Below, one piece after another: positions 32,901 to 42,161 of a stretch of DNA of 64,000 nucleotides (position 1 is the stretch's first letter; each line of letters starts with the position of its first letter). Location of the stretch: contig CAJQUW010007055.1 in assembly GCA_907163375.1 (NCBI GenBank), positions 211,001 to 275,000 of the forward strand. The letters run 5' to 3'. Source of the stretch: Prostheceraeus crozeri (lineage: Eukaryota; Platyhelminthes; Polycladida; Euryleptidae). Position numbers and translations under genes: made by a program. The notes beneath the pieces were generated by a model. The model was not told the DNA's origin. It searched no databases and saw only the letters and a program-made list of their open reading frames with translations.

Positions 32901-33898
32901 TTATAGTGGAGAATGGAGAGGACGGCATACTGAAAACATTGCGATTCGCAATCTACAGAAATGACTGCTTTTTTATTTTTTAAACTTTTCGGAAGTTTAA
33001 AGGAGCCTCGTCCAGAGTAGTTCTCTAATAAAGTGATTTTAATCATGGCGGTCTCAATACCATCGAAAACGAGACCACTATCACGCTCGTTAAATTTATC
33101 TATATTTAATTTTAACCCTTGGATATGAAAATTTATCCAAGACTCACAGTCTACAACTTCGGTTGCAGGAGAGGAGGGTATGTGAAACTCCAACCTCTCT
33201 ACTATTTGACCAGTATGGTGGTCGATTTTTACATATTTTATTTTGAGATAGATGAGCGCCTTCATTCTAAAATTGACTAAATTGTTGAAGAGCGCACCAA
33301 TCAAAGATGAATTTTGATGAAACCATTCTTCAAAGTCAGTAATGGTTTCTGAGGACTCCATCTGGTAGTTCCTCACTAAATTATTTATCGACACTTCAGA
33401 AAGTCGGATAGAGGAGGTGCTGTTAGTATAACTATCGTCACTGTGTGTATGTCGAAGTCTATGTGAAGATAGTTCAAAATGTGACTCAAAGGACTGAATG
33501 CATAAATCGCAAGAAAAGGAGACATCGTTAACAGAATCATCCCCACCTTCAGAGATTGATGCTGACTTAGGTCTACAAACACCTCGCTTAATGTGTCGGA
33601 TGAGATCACGCTTCCTCGTTAAGATGTGCCCACAGTCAGCACATTCCCGATCGTTGCATTCCCGCGACAATGTTGACATGGACTCGCTCGAGATGGGACT
33701 GGTATCACCTGAAAGAGAAATCATTCTATCATCTCCGTTCAAGTCTCAGTGTATTGTTACAACCTACCTTGACTCAACAACTCTAAACTTTCCTCGAGAA
33801 GGGAGGGCGTTGGTGATGAAGTTGATGCCTGAAATTGAGGAAGATGCTATTAGCCACACGTTTGAGGGAGATGAGTGAAGAAATTTTCAACTTACCAT
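29903..33898 (-). CDS. PolB: Protein-primed DNA polymerase B, three exons
   Basis: Main exon 33708-29903, with two short 5' exons inferred: ATG alone (33898-33896), a 67-nt intron (33895-33829), an exon of 61 nt (33828-33768) and a 59-nt intron (33767-33709). All junctions are GT-AG with good pyrimidine tracts and the frame is kept, giving 1289 residues. The N-terminal part has two C2H2 zinc fingers (CADCGHIL..H, CDLCIQSF..H). Exonuclease motif I is YADIEC (near 32410). An endonuclease-VII-like CPKC/RDHDHITG block is at about 32040-32170. Motif A is DQNNLYG (31231-31258), motif B NSLFGKTM (about 30710-30738) and motif C GDTDS (30430-30441). No stop or frameshift was seen. It copies the element from a protein primer. 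Confidence 0.93.
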
Positions 33899-34129
33899 TT
33901 GAACGAAATTATGTTTAAGCTTGATACTTCAACAAGATAGAGACTTCACTCAAATTTGGAATTCACGAGAGCAGTTCACTTATACGTCTCAAAGACAGAG
34001 TGAAATGACAAGAATGTCACTTTGCATATATACTTTCATATTCATCATTCATTGGCTGTTCATTCTGATTGGTTGCTTGTTGATACTTTAGAATTAGAAA
34101 ACATTTCAAAGTTATTATTCACAGTCAAC
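33899..34129. promoter_or_regulatory. Divergent promoter of polymerase and the 34130 gene
   Basis: On minus, CGTATAAGTG at 33976-33985 lies about 80 bases before the polymerase ATG. On plus, CATATATAC at 34024-34032 lies about 100 bases before ATG 34130. The two TATA-like boxes are 45 bases apart, so transcription starts diverge from a small core. Confidence 0.55.
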
Positions 34130-34576
34130 ATGACAAGCCCTCCGACAACACCAAACACAAAATTCTCTTCTCCATGCTCAACACCAAAGGCGCTCGTTGC
34201 ACCAAACGCCCCAACGAAGGGGAAGGTAGAGAAGGTGTACCGACTGGGCAATATCAGAAAGTTGTCATTACCAGCGGACAATGAAGAGAGTGTATGTGAG
34301 AAGGAGTGTCCCGACTTAACAGGCGTGAGGTGGAAGTATCTGCAGTACGATACTGACGATGTGATGGAGATCACCAGCACGAAATTCCTCCACCAATTAT
34401 GGGAGTGGTACACCCCTAACTCCCAGCCACGAACTATGGCGGAGTGGGAGTATATTGACAAAGTGAGGCTCGCAGTGAAAGAACGATTAAAGCAAGTGAA
34501 CTGTTTTTGTGATCTATGTGAAGCCAGACTCTGGGACGATATTGACGATGAAGACCTTTTGAAATACATGCCATAA
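34130..34576 (+). CDS. Unknown Polinton protein, 148 aa
   Basis: ATG 34130 is the first in a good context and follows a TATA-like box. The first third is Ser/Thr/Pro-rich and disordered (MTSPPTTPNTKFSSPCSTPK). The rest is globular and acidic, with three Trp (VRWKYLQYD, LWEWYTP, EWEYIDK) and CFCDLCEARLWDD near the end, where a C-x-C-x2-C cluster might bind metal. A poly(A) signal AATAAA follows two bases after the stop. The longer opening from 34022 includes promoter sequence. I do not recognise the family. Its divergent pairing with the polymerase hints at an early or regulatory role. Confidence 0.6.
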   Translation: MTSPPTTPNTKFSSPCSTPKALVAPNAPTKGKVEKVYRLGNIRKLSLPADNEESVCEKECPDLTGVRWKYLQYDTDDVMEITSTKFLHQLWEWYTPNSQPRTMAEWEYIDKVRLAVKERLKQVNCFCDLCEARLWDDIDDEDLLKYMP

Positions 34577-34626
34577 TAAATTTTTATTTCGTATTATCTT
34601 TGCTTTCATACTGACTTACTTGAACG

Positions 34627-35037
34627 GGGCTTCAGTGGATGATTTAACCATGTATACATTTTCATTTGGAAATAGTAGCACGCTTAGTCTAACTTGTAAA
34701 TCTTATAACATTTCATATGGGCGATGATGGTAGATGAAATAGTGTTAAATAAAATTAAGATAGCTTACACTTCTGATACAGGGATAGCAATCGACTGCGA
34801 TCCATGTGTAAAGAGCTTGTTAGACTACGGATGGGCTTAAGTGGATGATTTAACCATGTATACTTTTTCATTTGGAAATAGTAGCACGCTTAGTCTAACT
34901 TGTAAATCTTATAACATTTCATATGGGCGATGATGGTAGATGAAATAGTGTTAAATAAAATTAAGATAGCTTACACTTCTGATACAGGGATAGCAATCGA
35001 CTGCGATCCATGTGTAAAGAGCTTGTTAGACTACGGA
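34627..35037 (+). repeat. 206-bp tandem duplication with a short ORF
   Basis: Units 34627-34832 and 34833-35037 are almost identical. Each contains a 25-codon opening (MYTFSFGNSSTLSL) and then, in another frame, MMVDEIVLNKIKIAYTSDTG. Only the second unit continues, to a stop at 35125, giving 65 residues from 34930. It may be one small gene disrupted by duplication. No function can be assigned. Confidence 0.6.
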
Positions 35038-35382
35038 AGAGAGAAGTGTGTTATGTTGCGTGTGGCGCGTGAGTGTCCTCCCATTTCATTCCATTCATCA
35101 ATTCGTCTCATTGATAGAGACAGGTAGAACTCATGGTTCTCATAACGTATGCAATGGATAGTTTATAAGGCAACCTTCGACAGTTGGCTAAATGTCGCCC
35201 TGGCGCGAATGCATACTACGTTGAGACAGAGGCAATCACTTGCAAACATGACGCAGAGAGGTTTAACAAGATTGACCATTGCCGAATGTCCCTTGCGGTA
35301 TACATAGCTACGGGTTTCACCGCCGCCCTTGACAGGAACGCCCGTCGAAAGGAAGTATTACACCGAACTTCATTTGCAACGT
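35038..35382. other. No gene assigned
   Basis: Open frames exist on both strands: a plus frame from 35184 to 35564 and a minus frame from about 35519 to 35216. Neither has a recognisable motif. The stretch lies downstream of a minus-strand histone-like stem-loop and may be untranscribed. Confidence 0.35.
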
Positions 35383-35517
35383 TCAAGTTGACTGATAGCA
35401 GATTCAACTTAATGATAGTATTCGCCAGTCCGAAGACTGCCCAGGGCAAACCGCGTGGAGGTTCTATCATGTCTTGCCCCATGGTGGCCCTTAAGAGAGC
35501 CGATGGTTCATTCTCCG
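35383..35517 (-). repeat. 135-bp 3'-end cassette, copy 1
   Basis: Repeated at 35909-36044 with five or six substitutions. On minus it starts GAGAATGAACCATC, then the histone-like stem-loop, then about 100 bases downstream. The first copy follows the 85-residue gene and the second follows the zinc-finger/coiled-coil gene. Confidence 0.8.
35486..35501 (-). terminator. Histone-type 3' stem-loop, copy 1
   Basis: On minus the sequence is GGCTCTCTTAAGGGCC followed by ACCA. It forms a 6-bp stem (one T-G pair) and 4-base loop, and fits the histone mRNA 3' element GGYYYT-loop-ARRRCC-ACCA. It lies about 35 bases after the stop codon of the minus gene ending at 35536, the usual distance in histone mRNAs. 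The downstream GGGGCAAGACATGATAGAA is purine-rich as expected for U7 pairing, but is not a clear consensus. Confidence 0.7.
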
Positions 35518-35535
35518 GGTGTGAATTTAAGTTGA

Positions 35536-35793
35536 CTATTGGCTGGAATAGTCAATGGGTATGACGGTTAGGTTGTCATAGACCCTATACCGCCTAGCTC
35601 GTGCTGGTGCATCTGGAACCTTTCGGATGCGAGTGGTATTTGGAGTCCACACCCCATCCGTCCAAACGATCTTCTCGATCTTCCCCTTCTTATCATCCTC
35701 TTCATCCCACTCGTCGAGGATGACGAACTCGGGAATGGCGTTGTCTTCATCGATGAAGACGGGAATGCTGTTGGCAGGAGACGTTGCTTCCAT
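35536..35793 (-). CDS. Small acidic protein with its own TATA box
   Basis: 85 residues from ATG 35793. The sequence is acidic in the middle (LDEWDEEDDKKGKIEK) and then basic (ARARRYRVYD). A TTATATAAG box lies at 35836-35844, some 43 bases before the ATG, and a histone-type stem-loop stands about 35 bases after the stop. Together these form a compact transcription unit. There is no similarity to a histone. Function unknown. A mirrored opening on minus in another frame (35568-35825) lacks these supports. Confidence 0.55.
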   Translation of the reverse strand: MEATSPANSIPVFIDEDNAIPEFVILDEWDEEDDKKGKIEKIVWTDGVWTPNTTRIRKVPDAPARARRYRVYDNLTVIPIDYSSQ

Positions 35794-35835
35794 CGTGACT
35801 TGAAATTGAATGAGAAGCGCTGCAATCTTCTGGCT

Positions 35836-35844
35836 TATATAAGG
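35836..35844 (-). promoter_or_regulatory. TATA box of the small acidic gene
   Basis: TTATATAAG on minus, 43 bases upstream of ATG 35793. The position would put the transcription start about 15 bases before the start codon. Confidence 0.5.
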
Positions 35845-35873
35845 TTTTCAACAATGAATTGCTCAACAGCGAA

Positions 35874-36051
35874 TCAGAATGCTTCAGGGATAGCAATCGA
35901 CCGCATAACGTTCAAGTTGACTGATAGCAGATTCAACTTAATGATAGTATTCGCCAGTCCGAAGAATGCCCAGGGCAAACCGCGAGGAGGTTCTATCAAA
36001 TCTTGCCCCATGGTGGCCCTTATGAGAGCCGATGGTTCATTCTCGTCGCAT
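35874..36051 (-). repeat. Cassette copy 2 fused to a piece of the 34.8 kb repeat
   Basis: Positions 35909-36044 repeat 35383-35517. Just beyond, CAGGGATAGCAATCGAC (35883-35899) repeats a stretch of the 206-bp tandem units (near 34781 and 34987). The block is therefore a mosaic of two local sequences. Confidence 0.65.
36015..36030 (-). terminator. Histone-type 3' stem-loop, copy 2
   Basis: GGCTCTCATAAGGGCC followed by ACCA on minus. The stem is the same as copy 1 and the loop differs by one base. It follows the stop of the zinc-finger/coiled-coil gene, from which it is separated by a probable 62-nt intron (36113-36052, GTAAGT...TTTTTCAG). After removal of that intron the hairpin would sit about 30-35 bases after the stop. 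Confidence 0.65.
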
Positions 36052-36124
36052 CTGAAAAATAGAAAGAAAATAGATGAAATTATATTCAAGTGATAGAGAT
36101 GATATTAACTTACCATAAATCAAT

Positions 36125-37325
36125 TCAACCGGTTCGTTGAACCTTCGATGGTGGTGGCTGAGGCAGGTACTTGGCCGGCAACTTTCGCTTACGATGGCGC
36201 AATTCCTGAATGTCACCATTGTGTTTAATGCTTATGTGGAGACAGCGAATATCTGGCATTGCTCCTTCGTAGAACTCGCTCGTTTTATCCAAATCCTCCG
36301 ACTCCATTATTACATCGTCGATAATTTTGCTACCGACTACGGGGAGGTGGAGCGTTGTTCTTCTCTCCTTGACAGCGTTATTCTTCGCCTCAAGAAGAGC
36401 CATCTTCTCCTGCTCATGTTGGAGTTTGAGCGTCGCCTCCTTCGCCTTCATATTCTTAATGCATGTGGCCTGATCCTCTACGCGACTCTCACTCGCTAGA
36501 GCTCTCTTTTGGAAACCTTCCAACTTTAATACTTGAGCCTTAAGACTCCTAATTTCCGCCACCTGCTTTTTGAGTTCAAAATTCTCGTCCCTTAATACGG
36601 AGCATTCGTTTTTATAACGGCTCATTTCATCCTTCAGCTTCTTAATGGCATACTCTTGGCTAACCCTCGCCACACCATCATCCTTAGCCCACCGCTTGGC
36701 TTGGGCTTTGATACCTCTCCCTTTTTTAGGTGAGGAGTGCATTTTTGGCGCTGGCACTGTCCGACTCTTCACAATCGTCTTATCGGGTTTAGGAGCTATG
36801 ATCGCCTCCTCGGGTTTGTTAAGGACGACCGCCTCTTCCGTTTCCGATTCAGATTCGGAGATTTCCGACTCAGAGCTAGAAGAGCTGAGGTGAGATGTCG
36901 TTGGCTGCTCATTCTTGCAGTCTTGTATGGCTTGAACTGCCATCTGCAGCTCTGTCTCCGCATCTAGGTCAACTTGTGGTCTTTCAACCGGTGGGATGAT
37001 GACCTTCACAACCTCTGAGGCATGCGTCTCTGTCTCCTCATCTTGATTAGATTTTTTCAAAAAGTGGGGTGATGGCTAACCCAACCTCTGAGGTGGTATA
37101 ATTTTTCACCTTCTTAATGAGACATGTTGAATGCGTCTCATAGAAAAACTCGTTCAGGTTTCCCCTGACGAATTTCATACATGATGTGCATCCGCTCACC
37201 ACAGCGACGTCCTTATGCTCTTCGGGAGAGTCGGGGAATTTATTTAAATGGCGCTTGAACTCACCACCTCGCTTGACTTCGCCACATAGGCACTTTTTAA
37301 AATGAAACTTTGAATTTCCTCCCAT
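36125..37325 (-). pseudogene. Zinc-binding and coiled-coil protein, frame offset between halves
   Basis: ATG 37325 opens 92 residues with a cysteine/histidine-rich module (KCLCGEVKRGGEFKRHL, later SGCTSCMKF and THSTC). At about 37050-37060 (C-T5-G-A6) the coding signal moves to another frame, which runs without its own early ATG to 36125. That second part holds an acidic Ser-rich stretch, basic KKGRGIKAQAKRWAK, a long coiled coil (ELKKQVAEIRSLKAQVLKLE) and a basic Pro-rich end (LPQPPPSKVQRTG). I read it as one gene of about 400 residues with a one-base shift, though two overlapping genes or sequencing error cannot be excluded. An acceptor-like CCTTTACAG lies upstream of ATG 37325. Confidence 0.5.
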
Positions 37326-37382
37326 TTTGTAACTTATGTATCTGTAAAGGAAGGATGAAATAGAATTACTAACAGAAGACAT

Positions 37383-38119
37383 TGGCAGTCATTTTTATAA
37401 TCATACAGCTAAATTGTGAGAATGGTGGAAAGTGTCGAACCTTTGAATCCGTTACAGGCATTACTCAGAGGGGATCTTATCCCAACTCCAAGGCCTCGGC
37501 CCACAAATCCAACCTCCCGCGGACAGAGCGTGCGTCATATCACTGTGTTGGTATCCGGACCTCGATTTTGACATGAAAATCAGTGGATTATTTACAAAGG
37601 TTGCAAATTCCAAGCCGAAGCTCGCCTCCCACAACTTTATAAATGTCTTAGTTGAATTCAGCAGGGTCGAAAACCCCAGAAAACCTCCAAAACTAGTGAA
37701 TTTAAATTTTTCAATTTTTTAGCACTACTTATGAAATTTTATAAGTAGTCTATCACTTAGGACAGGTCAATAGCGACTGAACCTTTTTTGAATCAAGTCA
37801 AACGGACTTGTAGAAGCAAAGTTACAAGCCTTTAAAGTTTTGGAGTCTTTTATGGCCTGGAGACGAAGGCCATCTCCTGGCTAACCTCTAAGTCTGACGC
37901 CTTAGCTGATATCAGCAATGAAATTTTCTAAGTCGGTTTCTAACAGAAACTCGGGATTTGGAATGTCCGAAGCTATCATCGGAGCTCAGAGAGACTACTT
38001 ACCGTTGACAATCTCTCGTCTGAATGACAAGTCTCTGTCGGTTCCCAGCTTATATAGTGTGTGGCGATCAGCTGATGAGTAATACCCATCATCCAAACAC
38101 TAAAAACCCGTCTATCTCC
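37383..38119. other. Right inner non-coding region of the Polinton
   Basis: No supported gene. Short openings on both strands lack motifs. It leads into the right terminal repeat. Confidence 0.45.
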
Positions 38120-38954
38120 GGTTCTAGTGCTCCGATTGAGCTGGAAATACACCATTTCCATGTAGAATTTGACGCTGAATCCGAATCTGGCCTCCGTTTT
38201 CCCATCCGATGCTTCGTTTTGGCTCTACAGCAGGTAGCCATCGCAAAAATTCTAACTCGTTTTTTCGAAAAATGTTGAAAATTTTTCTCTCCGATTGACT
38301 TGAAACTCACCATACAGATGCAGAATTTCACGCTGATTCCAAATCTGAAATCCGTTTTCCAATCCGATGCTTCGTTTTGAAGCTACAGCCCAAAACGTCC
38401 CAAATTCTAACTCTGTCGTTTTTCGCCAATGTCCCAAAATCTTAAATGGCGTCTCACATCTAAACGGAGACAGATATGAACAAGCCGTTTGTTTCACTGA
38501 ATTTGTCGTACTCTTAGCTTTCAAACGAGCTATGGCACGACAAAATCCGTCCACTGGAAGCCAAAATCGAAGCGAGCTCTCCCGAGGGGGGGGGACGTCA
38601 GCGAAAATTTTTTCTCTCCGATTGCGTTCAAATTCACCATACAGATGCAGAATTTCACGCTGAATCCAAATCTGGCCTCCGTTTTCACATCCGAGCACTC
38701 CTTCCACTCGAAACAACCCATTTTACAACCCAACATTCAGCAGATTGCACGAAAAACATCACACACTATAGCCTCAAGACAAATCCTGGCGGTCGCCCAA
38801 GTCCACCACGACACTCTGCCGTTCCAGAGGGGGGGGAGTCAGCGAACATTTTGTGAACGTGGGCCAACCTGGCCGGCACACCACGACAGACTACAACCTC
38901 TGTCGTTCCAGAGGGGGGGCGCGCCGGTCGTAAGTTCGCCGTTTTCTTTCTACT
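38120..38954 (-). repeat. Polinton right terminal inverted repeat
   Basis: Reverse complement of 16912-17745. It ends ...GAAAGAAAACGG and CTACT at 38954. The innermost 150 bp is more diverged than the rest. Confidence 0.92.
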
Positions 38955-38960
38955 TTTGGT
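38955..38960. repeat. Polinton target-site duplication, right copy
   Basis: TTTGGT, identical to 16906-16911. Confidence 0.95.
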
Positions 38961-40844
38961 GGCTTCCTGAAGAAAGTTTGCAATCGATGTTAGAATATTT
39001 GGAGAAAGCGTATTTATTAATACATGAAACTTAGCTGAACTGTCACAGCGGCACAAATATGGTGCTATTTCTCGACGTAAATTTTGATGTCTTTAACATT
39101 CTATCATACACTGTAAATCGCTCAATACCAATCACGTACGAAGGATGCATACCAAAATAGTTTTTGGTATATTTCTGCATCTGTTTGTATGCTTTTCGTA
39201 TGTTATTTCAAGTGTGGCATGCTTTACATACTATAGCCATACCAGCACAATGTTAAAGGAACGCATCAATGATGTCCAAAATATGTTGATTTAAGGCCTT
39301 TTGTCAATAAAGACCTCACTAATGTTGCATGGTACTTACTACTGTTTTGTAAGTAGTGAGATAATGACATTCAAGAGTCAAACTAACAATACTGAATTCG
39401 ATTTTAATACATGTAGAGGCATAAGGCATTTTACAAATAATAAGTATTCAACTATCAACAAATATGCATTATGTAATTTTGAAATTGAGCATATTATCAA
39501 ACCAAAATATAAACATATTATAATTCATGAACGCAAAAAATAATTATGTTTGAGATATATAAGTCAACTTGATTGCACGAAATATATCGTTTGAATGAAT
39601 TCATGTTAATCAACTTGGCTCATAAAGTAGAGCTAACTAAGCGTCTTGTTAATGTTACTAGGCAAGTATCAACGACATCATACTCGTACAGCATAAAATT
39701 CGCAATAAATCTAATCTAGTTAAATGCCACACTATCACAAAGAAATATTCACGACTGGTATTGGTGAAACGAGTTATTTAACAGTAGTATGTAATATATA
39801 TATATATATATATACAGTATATATATTTGATATGTGACTTAAAGCTCTACATGCGAGAGACGTACGAATGAGGACAAATTTGCATCGGGTCTCGTATGTA
39901 AAGCATACCAACAACTCGTATTTCATCTTAAAACCGCCAATCACAGATAGAATAGTTCACATCGCTACATGCCAATCACACACGAAAGTAAGTGAAATTT
40001 CGCATGAAAAATATACCAGATCTCTGTAGACATACTGGAATTTCGCATCAAATGTTAGCTTCAAATTCCATGCGAATTTGCTATATGTCTGTATTTACTT
40101 TTCGTATCCAGCGATTTACAGTGTAAGGTGGTACAGATTATCTACTTTTGAATCATCGCATAGTTCACGTAGACGTTCTTCTTATCGCAATCGATTTCTA
40201 TAAGTGCTGGTCACAAAATTTAACTCATGGTTTTTCGTCCTATATTTCAGAAAGATATTGACATCGCTAAAATTCATTTCAAAATTTAAATGTGCTTTCA
40301 TAGTTTTCTCAAATGGCTATCTTTTGTTGTCGATATCGATGTTGAGTTACTCGGTCTTTTAAGGTCCTCAAATATATTTTCTTATCAGCTCTTAGCTGTT
40401 CATCCCATAGTTCTGATATCTTAAGTTTTATTAGCAATTGTTCATGTGATTAATGATTAAGCTCTATTCGTCAGCACCATGTATATCTACTTTCTGATTC
40501 ATTTGATGTGATATTGAAATATGTTGCATGATGCACATCTTTAATCAAACTTCTTTCATTATTTGTAATAATTCTTATGCAATAACATATTGCTGCCACA
40601 TAGAAGTGGAAATCCATGGGATGTATTCTAAATTCACCAATAAGACAATTATGTGGTGTTATTCTGCTTTAGATGATGATGTCTCTTGTAAAATTGATAT
40701 TGAATTTGATTTAGGCTTGTTAGATTATTGAAGAAACAAAATTCTGCACAGCATTTCATTTCAGACAATGAATCCATTTTAAAAGTATTTTTCAAAATTT
40801 TGATCCTTTAATTGTTCCAAATGGTATTTATTACTTTTATGTAT
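38961..40844. other. Receptor intron right of the Polinton
   Basis: No gene recognised. Contains a TA microsatellite at about 39797-39832. Openings at 39301-39543 and 40528-40731 have no motif. Confidence 0.5.
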
Positions 40845-41005
40845 CTACATCCCTAAGTACTTATATTTATCGACCACTTTAATGGATGTTGTTCTGTCAT
40901 TAAGATCAATATCAAGTTTATCTAATTTATCACTAATATTTTGCATCATAATTTTAGTTTTTCATGATTAATGTCGAGACCGTTTTCTGTACAATAATCT
41001 TATAG
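40845..41005 (-). pseudogene. Non-LTR retrotransposon reverse transcriptase fossil
   Basis: On minus the sequence reads CTENGLDINHEK, then after a one-base shift IMMQNISDKLDKLD, then VVDKYKYLGM followed by a stop. This order (GLxINxxKTKxM ... VxxYKYLG) is the region after the catalytic YxDD box in LINE-type reverse transcriptases. Only this piece remains. Confidence 0.6.
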
Positions 41006-41995
41006 TGTTTCAATTTAATTACACAAGCCATGCAATTTTACATTCTTTTGGAAAGTTCGGCTTCTTTATTTGGAAAGTTCGGCTTCTTTAAAATGACCCT
41101 GTATTTCACATTGCTGGCCGATCATTTATAAATGCATCTGCTGCGCCGTGCGTGCAGTAAATGTAGGTGCAGCACTGCCCTCTTCATGAAAATTCTTGAT
41201 ACTGTGAAACTGTCTCTCTTATTCCTTCCTTCCGAACAAAAGCATCTTCGCCATCAGTCCATGAACACATGTGCATGCACGTCTTACTGAGATAAGTATG
41301 TATTTTGAAAATTATCATTTTACTGTGTTGAAATGTTCATCTTCGTTTGTATAGAAGCACTTTTTTAGTTCATATACATTAGCTGTATTTGAAGTATCAT
41401 AGCGCTTCGTTATCACTTATCACACTATATGCAATCATATACAAAGCCGCTTAATGAGAATCGAGAAGTTTTGAAAGTTTCGAAATTCAGTTCGCTAATT
41501 AGATTTCTATGTATCATGTGAACATTTTCCAACCATTTAACTAGATGACTGAGTCATTTTTATTTACGGTAGATTTTATACAATCACCAGAATATAAAAC
41601 CTTTACTTATTAAAAGCGAACTCTGTTGACGTTTAAAAACAGTTTTAGTGATAAACAATTTTTGCAATGAAAAATAGCAGACGGTTTAATAAACAGTACG
41701 AACTCTTGAACAAATAACGTAAAGAACAACAATGGATGAATAATGAGCAACTATTCAAATTAAGTAAGTTTAAGAAACAGTTTCAACTTGTTTTATTCTT
41801 GAACAAAGTAAAGCAAAATTAAAAATTAAAAAAATTAAAAAAATAACTAATAAAGCAAAGGATGACAATGACACCTCCTTCACTTGTAGACATTAGTATA
41901 AAAATCTGATAAAAAATTGAGAATGTAAATTAGAATTTTTTCAGGTACCACGCTAACTTTATTGATATTTGGTTGATGACGATGCACGGGAGGTG
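41006..41995. other. No gene recognised
   Basis: AT-rich intron sequence. A 22-bp direct repeat (GGAAAGTTCGGCTTCTTT) occurs twice at 41050-41090. Confidence 0.5.
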
Positions 41996-42089
41996 ATAAA
42001 TTATCTTCATTTTTCGAGCATAAAGTGAAAGCACTCCCTCTTTTTTATAATCTTCTATTGGTAAAGGTTAAAATAAAATATCGTTACAG

Positions 42090-42126
42090 TGCCCTGACGT
42101 TTCGTCCTGCAAGGACTTGTTCACAG
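42090..42126 (-). ncRNA. Hammerhead-like motif in Penelope tail, minus copy
   Basis: On minus: GTCC-TTGCA-GGAC followed by GAAAC. That is stem II and the second core box of a hammerhead ribozyme. The first core box is CTGTGAACAA rather than CTGANGA, so activity is doubtful. Penelope-like elements are known to carry minimal hammerheads at this place. Confidence 0.45.
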
Positions 42127-42161
42127 GTTTGACAAAGCCATGTACGGGGTTTGAAATTGGC

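Larger units (their letters stand above)
16912..38954. mobile_element. Complete Polinton/Maverick element, 22,043 bp
   Basis: The element is bounded by inverted repeats starting AGTAGTAAGAAAACGG (left) and AGTAGAAAGAAAACGG (right, minus strand), flanked by identical TTTGGT. Between them lie the family's defining genes: protein-primed polymerase B, retroviral-type integrase (damaged), FtsK/HerA-type packaging ATPase, adenain-like protease and jelly-roll capsid protein. Size, 6-bp duplication and gene set all fit. It sits inside a receptor intron. Additional cargo includes a TBP-like protein, PC4-like proteins and RING fingers. Several genes are broken, so independent movement or particle formation is unlikely without help. 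Confidence 0.97.

Noticed and set aside
34060..34569. 169-codon minus frame opposite the 34130 gene
   Set aside because: Antisense shadow. The plus gene has TATA box, ATG context and poly(A) signal.
35184..35564. Plus-strand frame of 126 codons across the cassette
   Set aside because: Between the two cassette copies the differences are less conservative in this frame than on minus, and the hairpin and gene context favour a 3' untranslated role.
36137..36967. Plus-strand frames opposite the coiled-coil gene
   Set aside because: Shadow of the Lys/Glu-rich coiled coil on minus.
37047..37062. Programmed -1 frameshift
   Set aside because: The offset between the two halves is +1 and the bases do not form a standard slippery heptamer in the right register.
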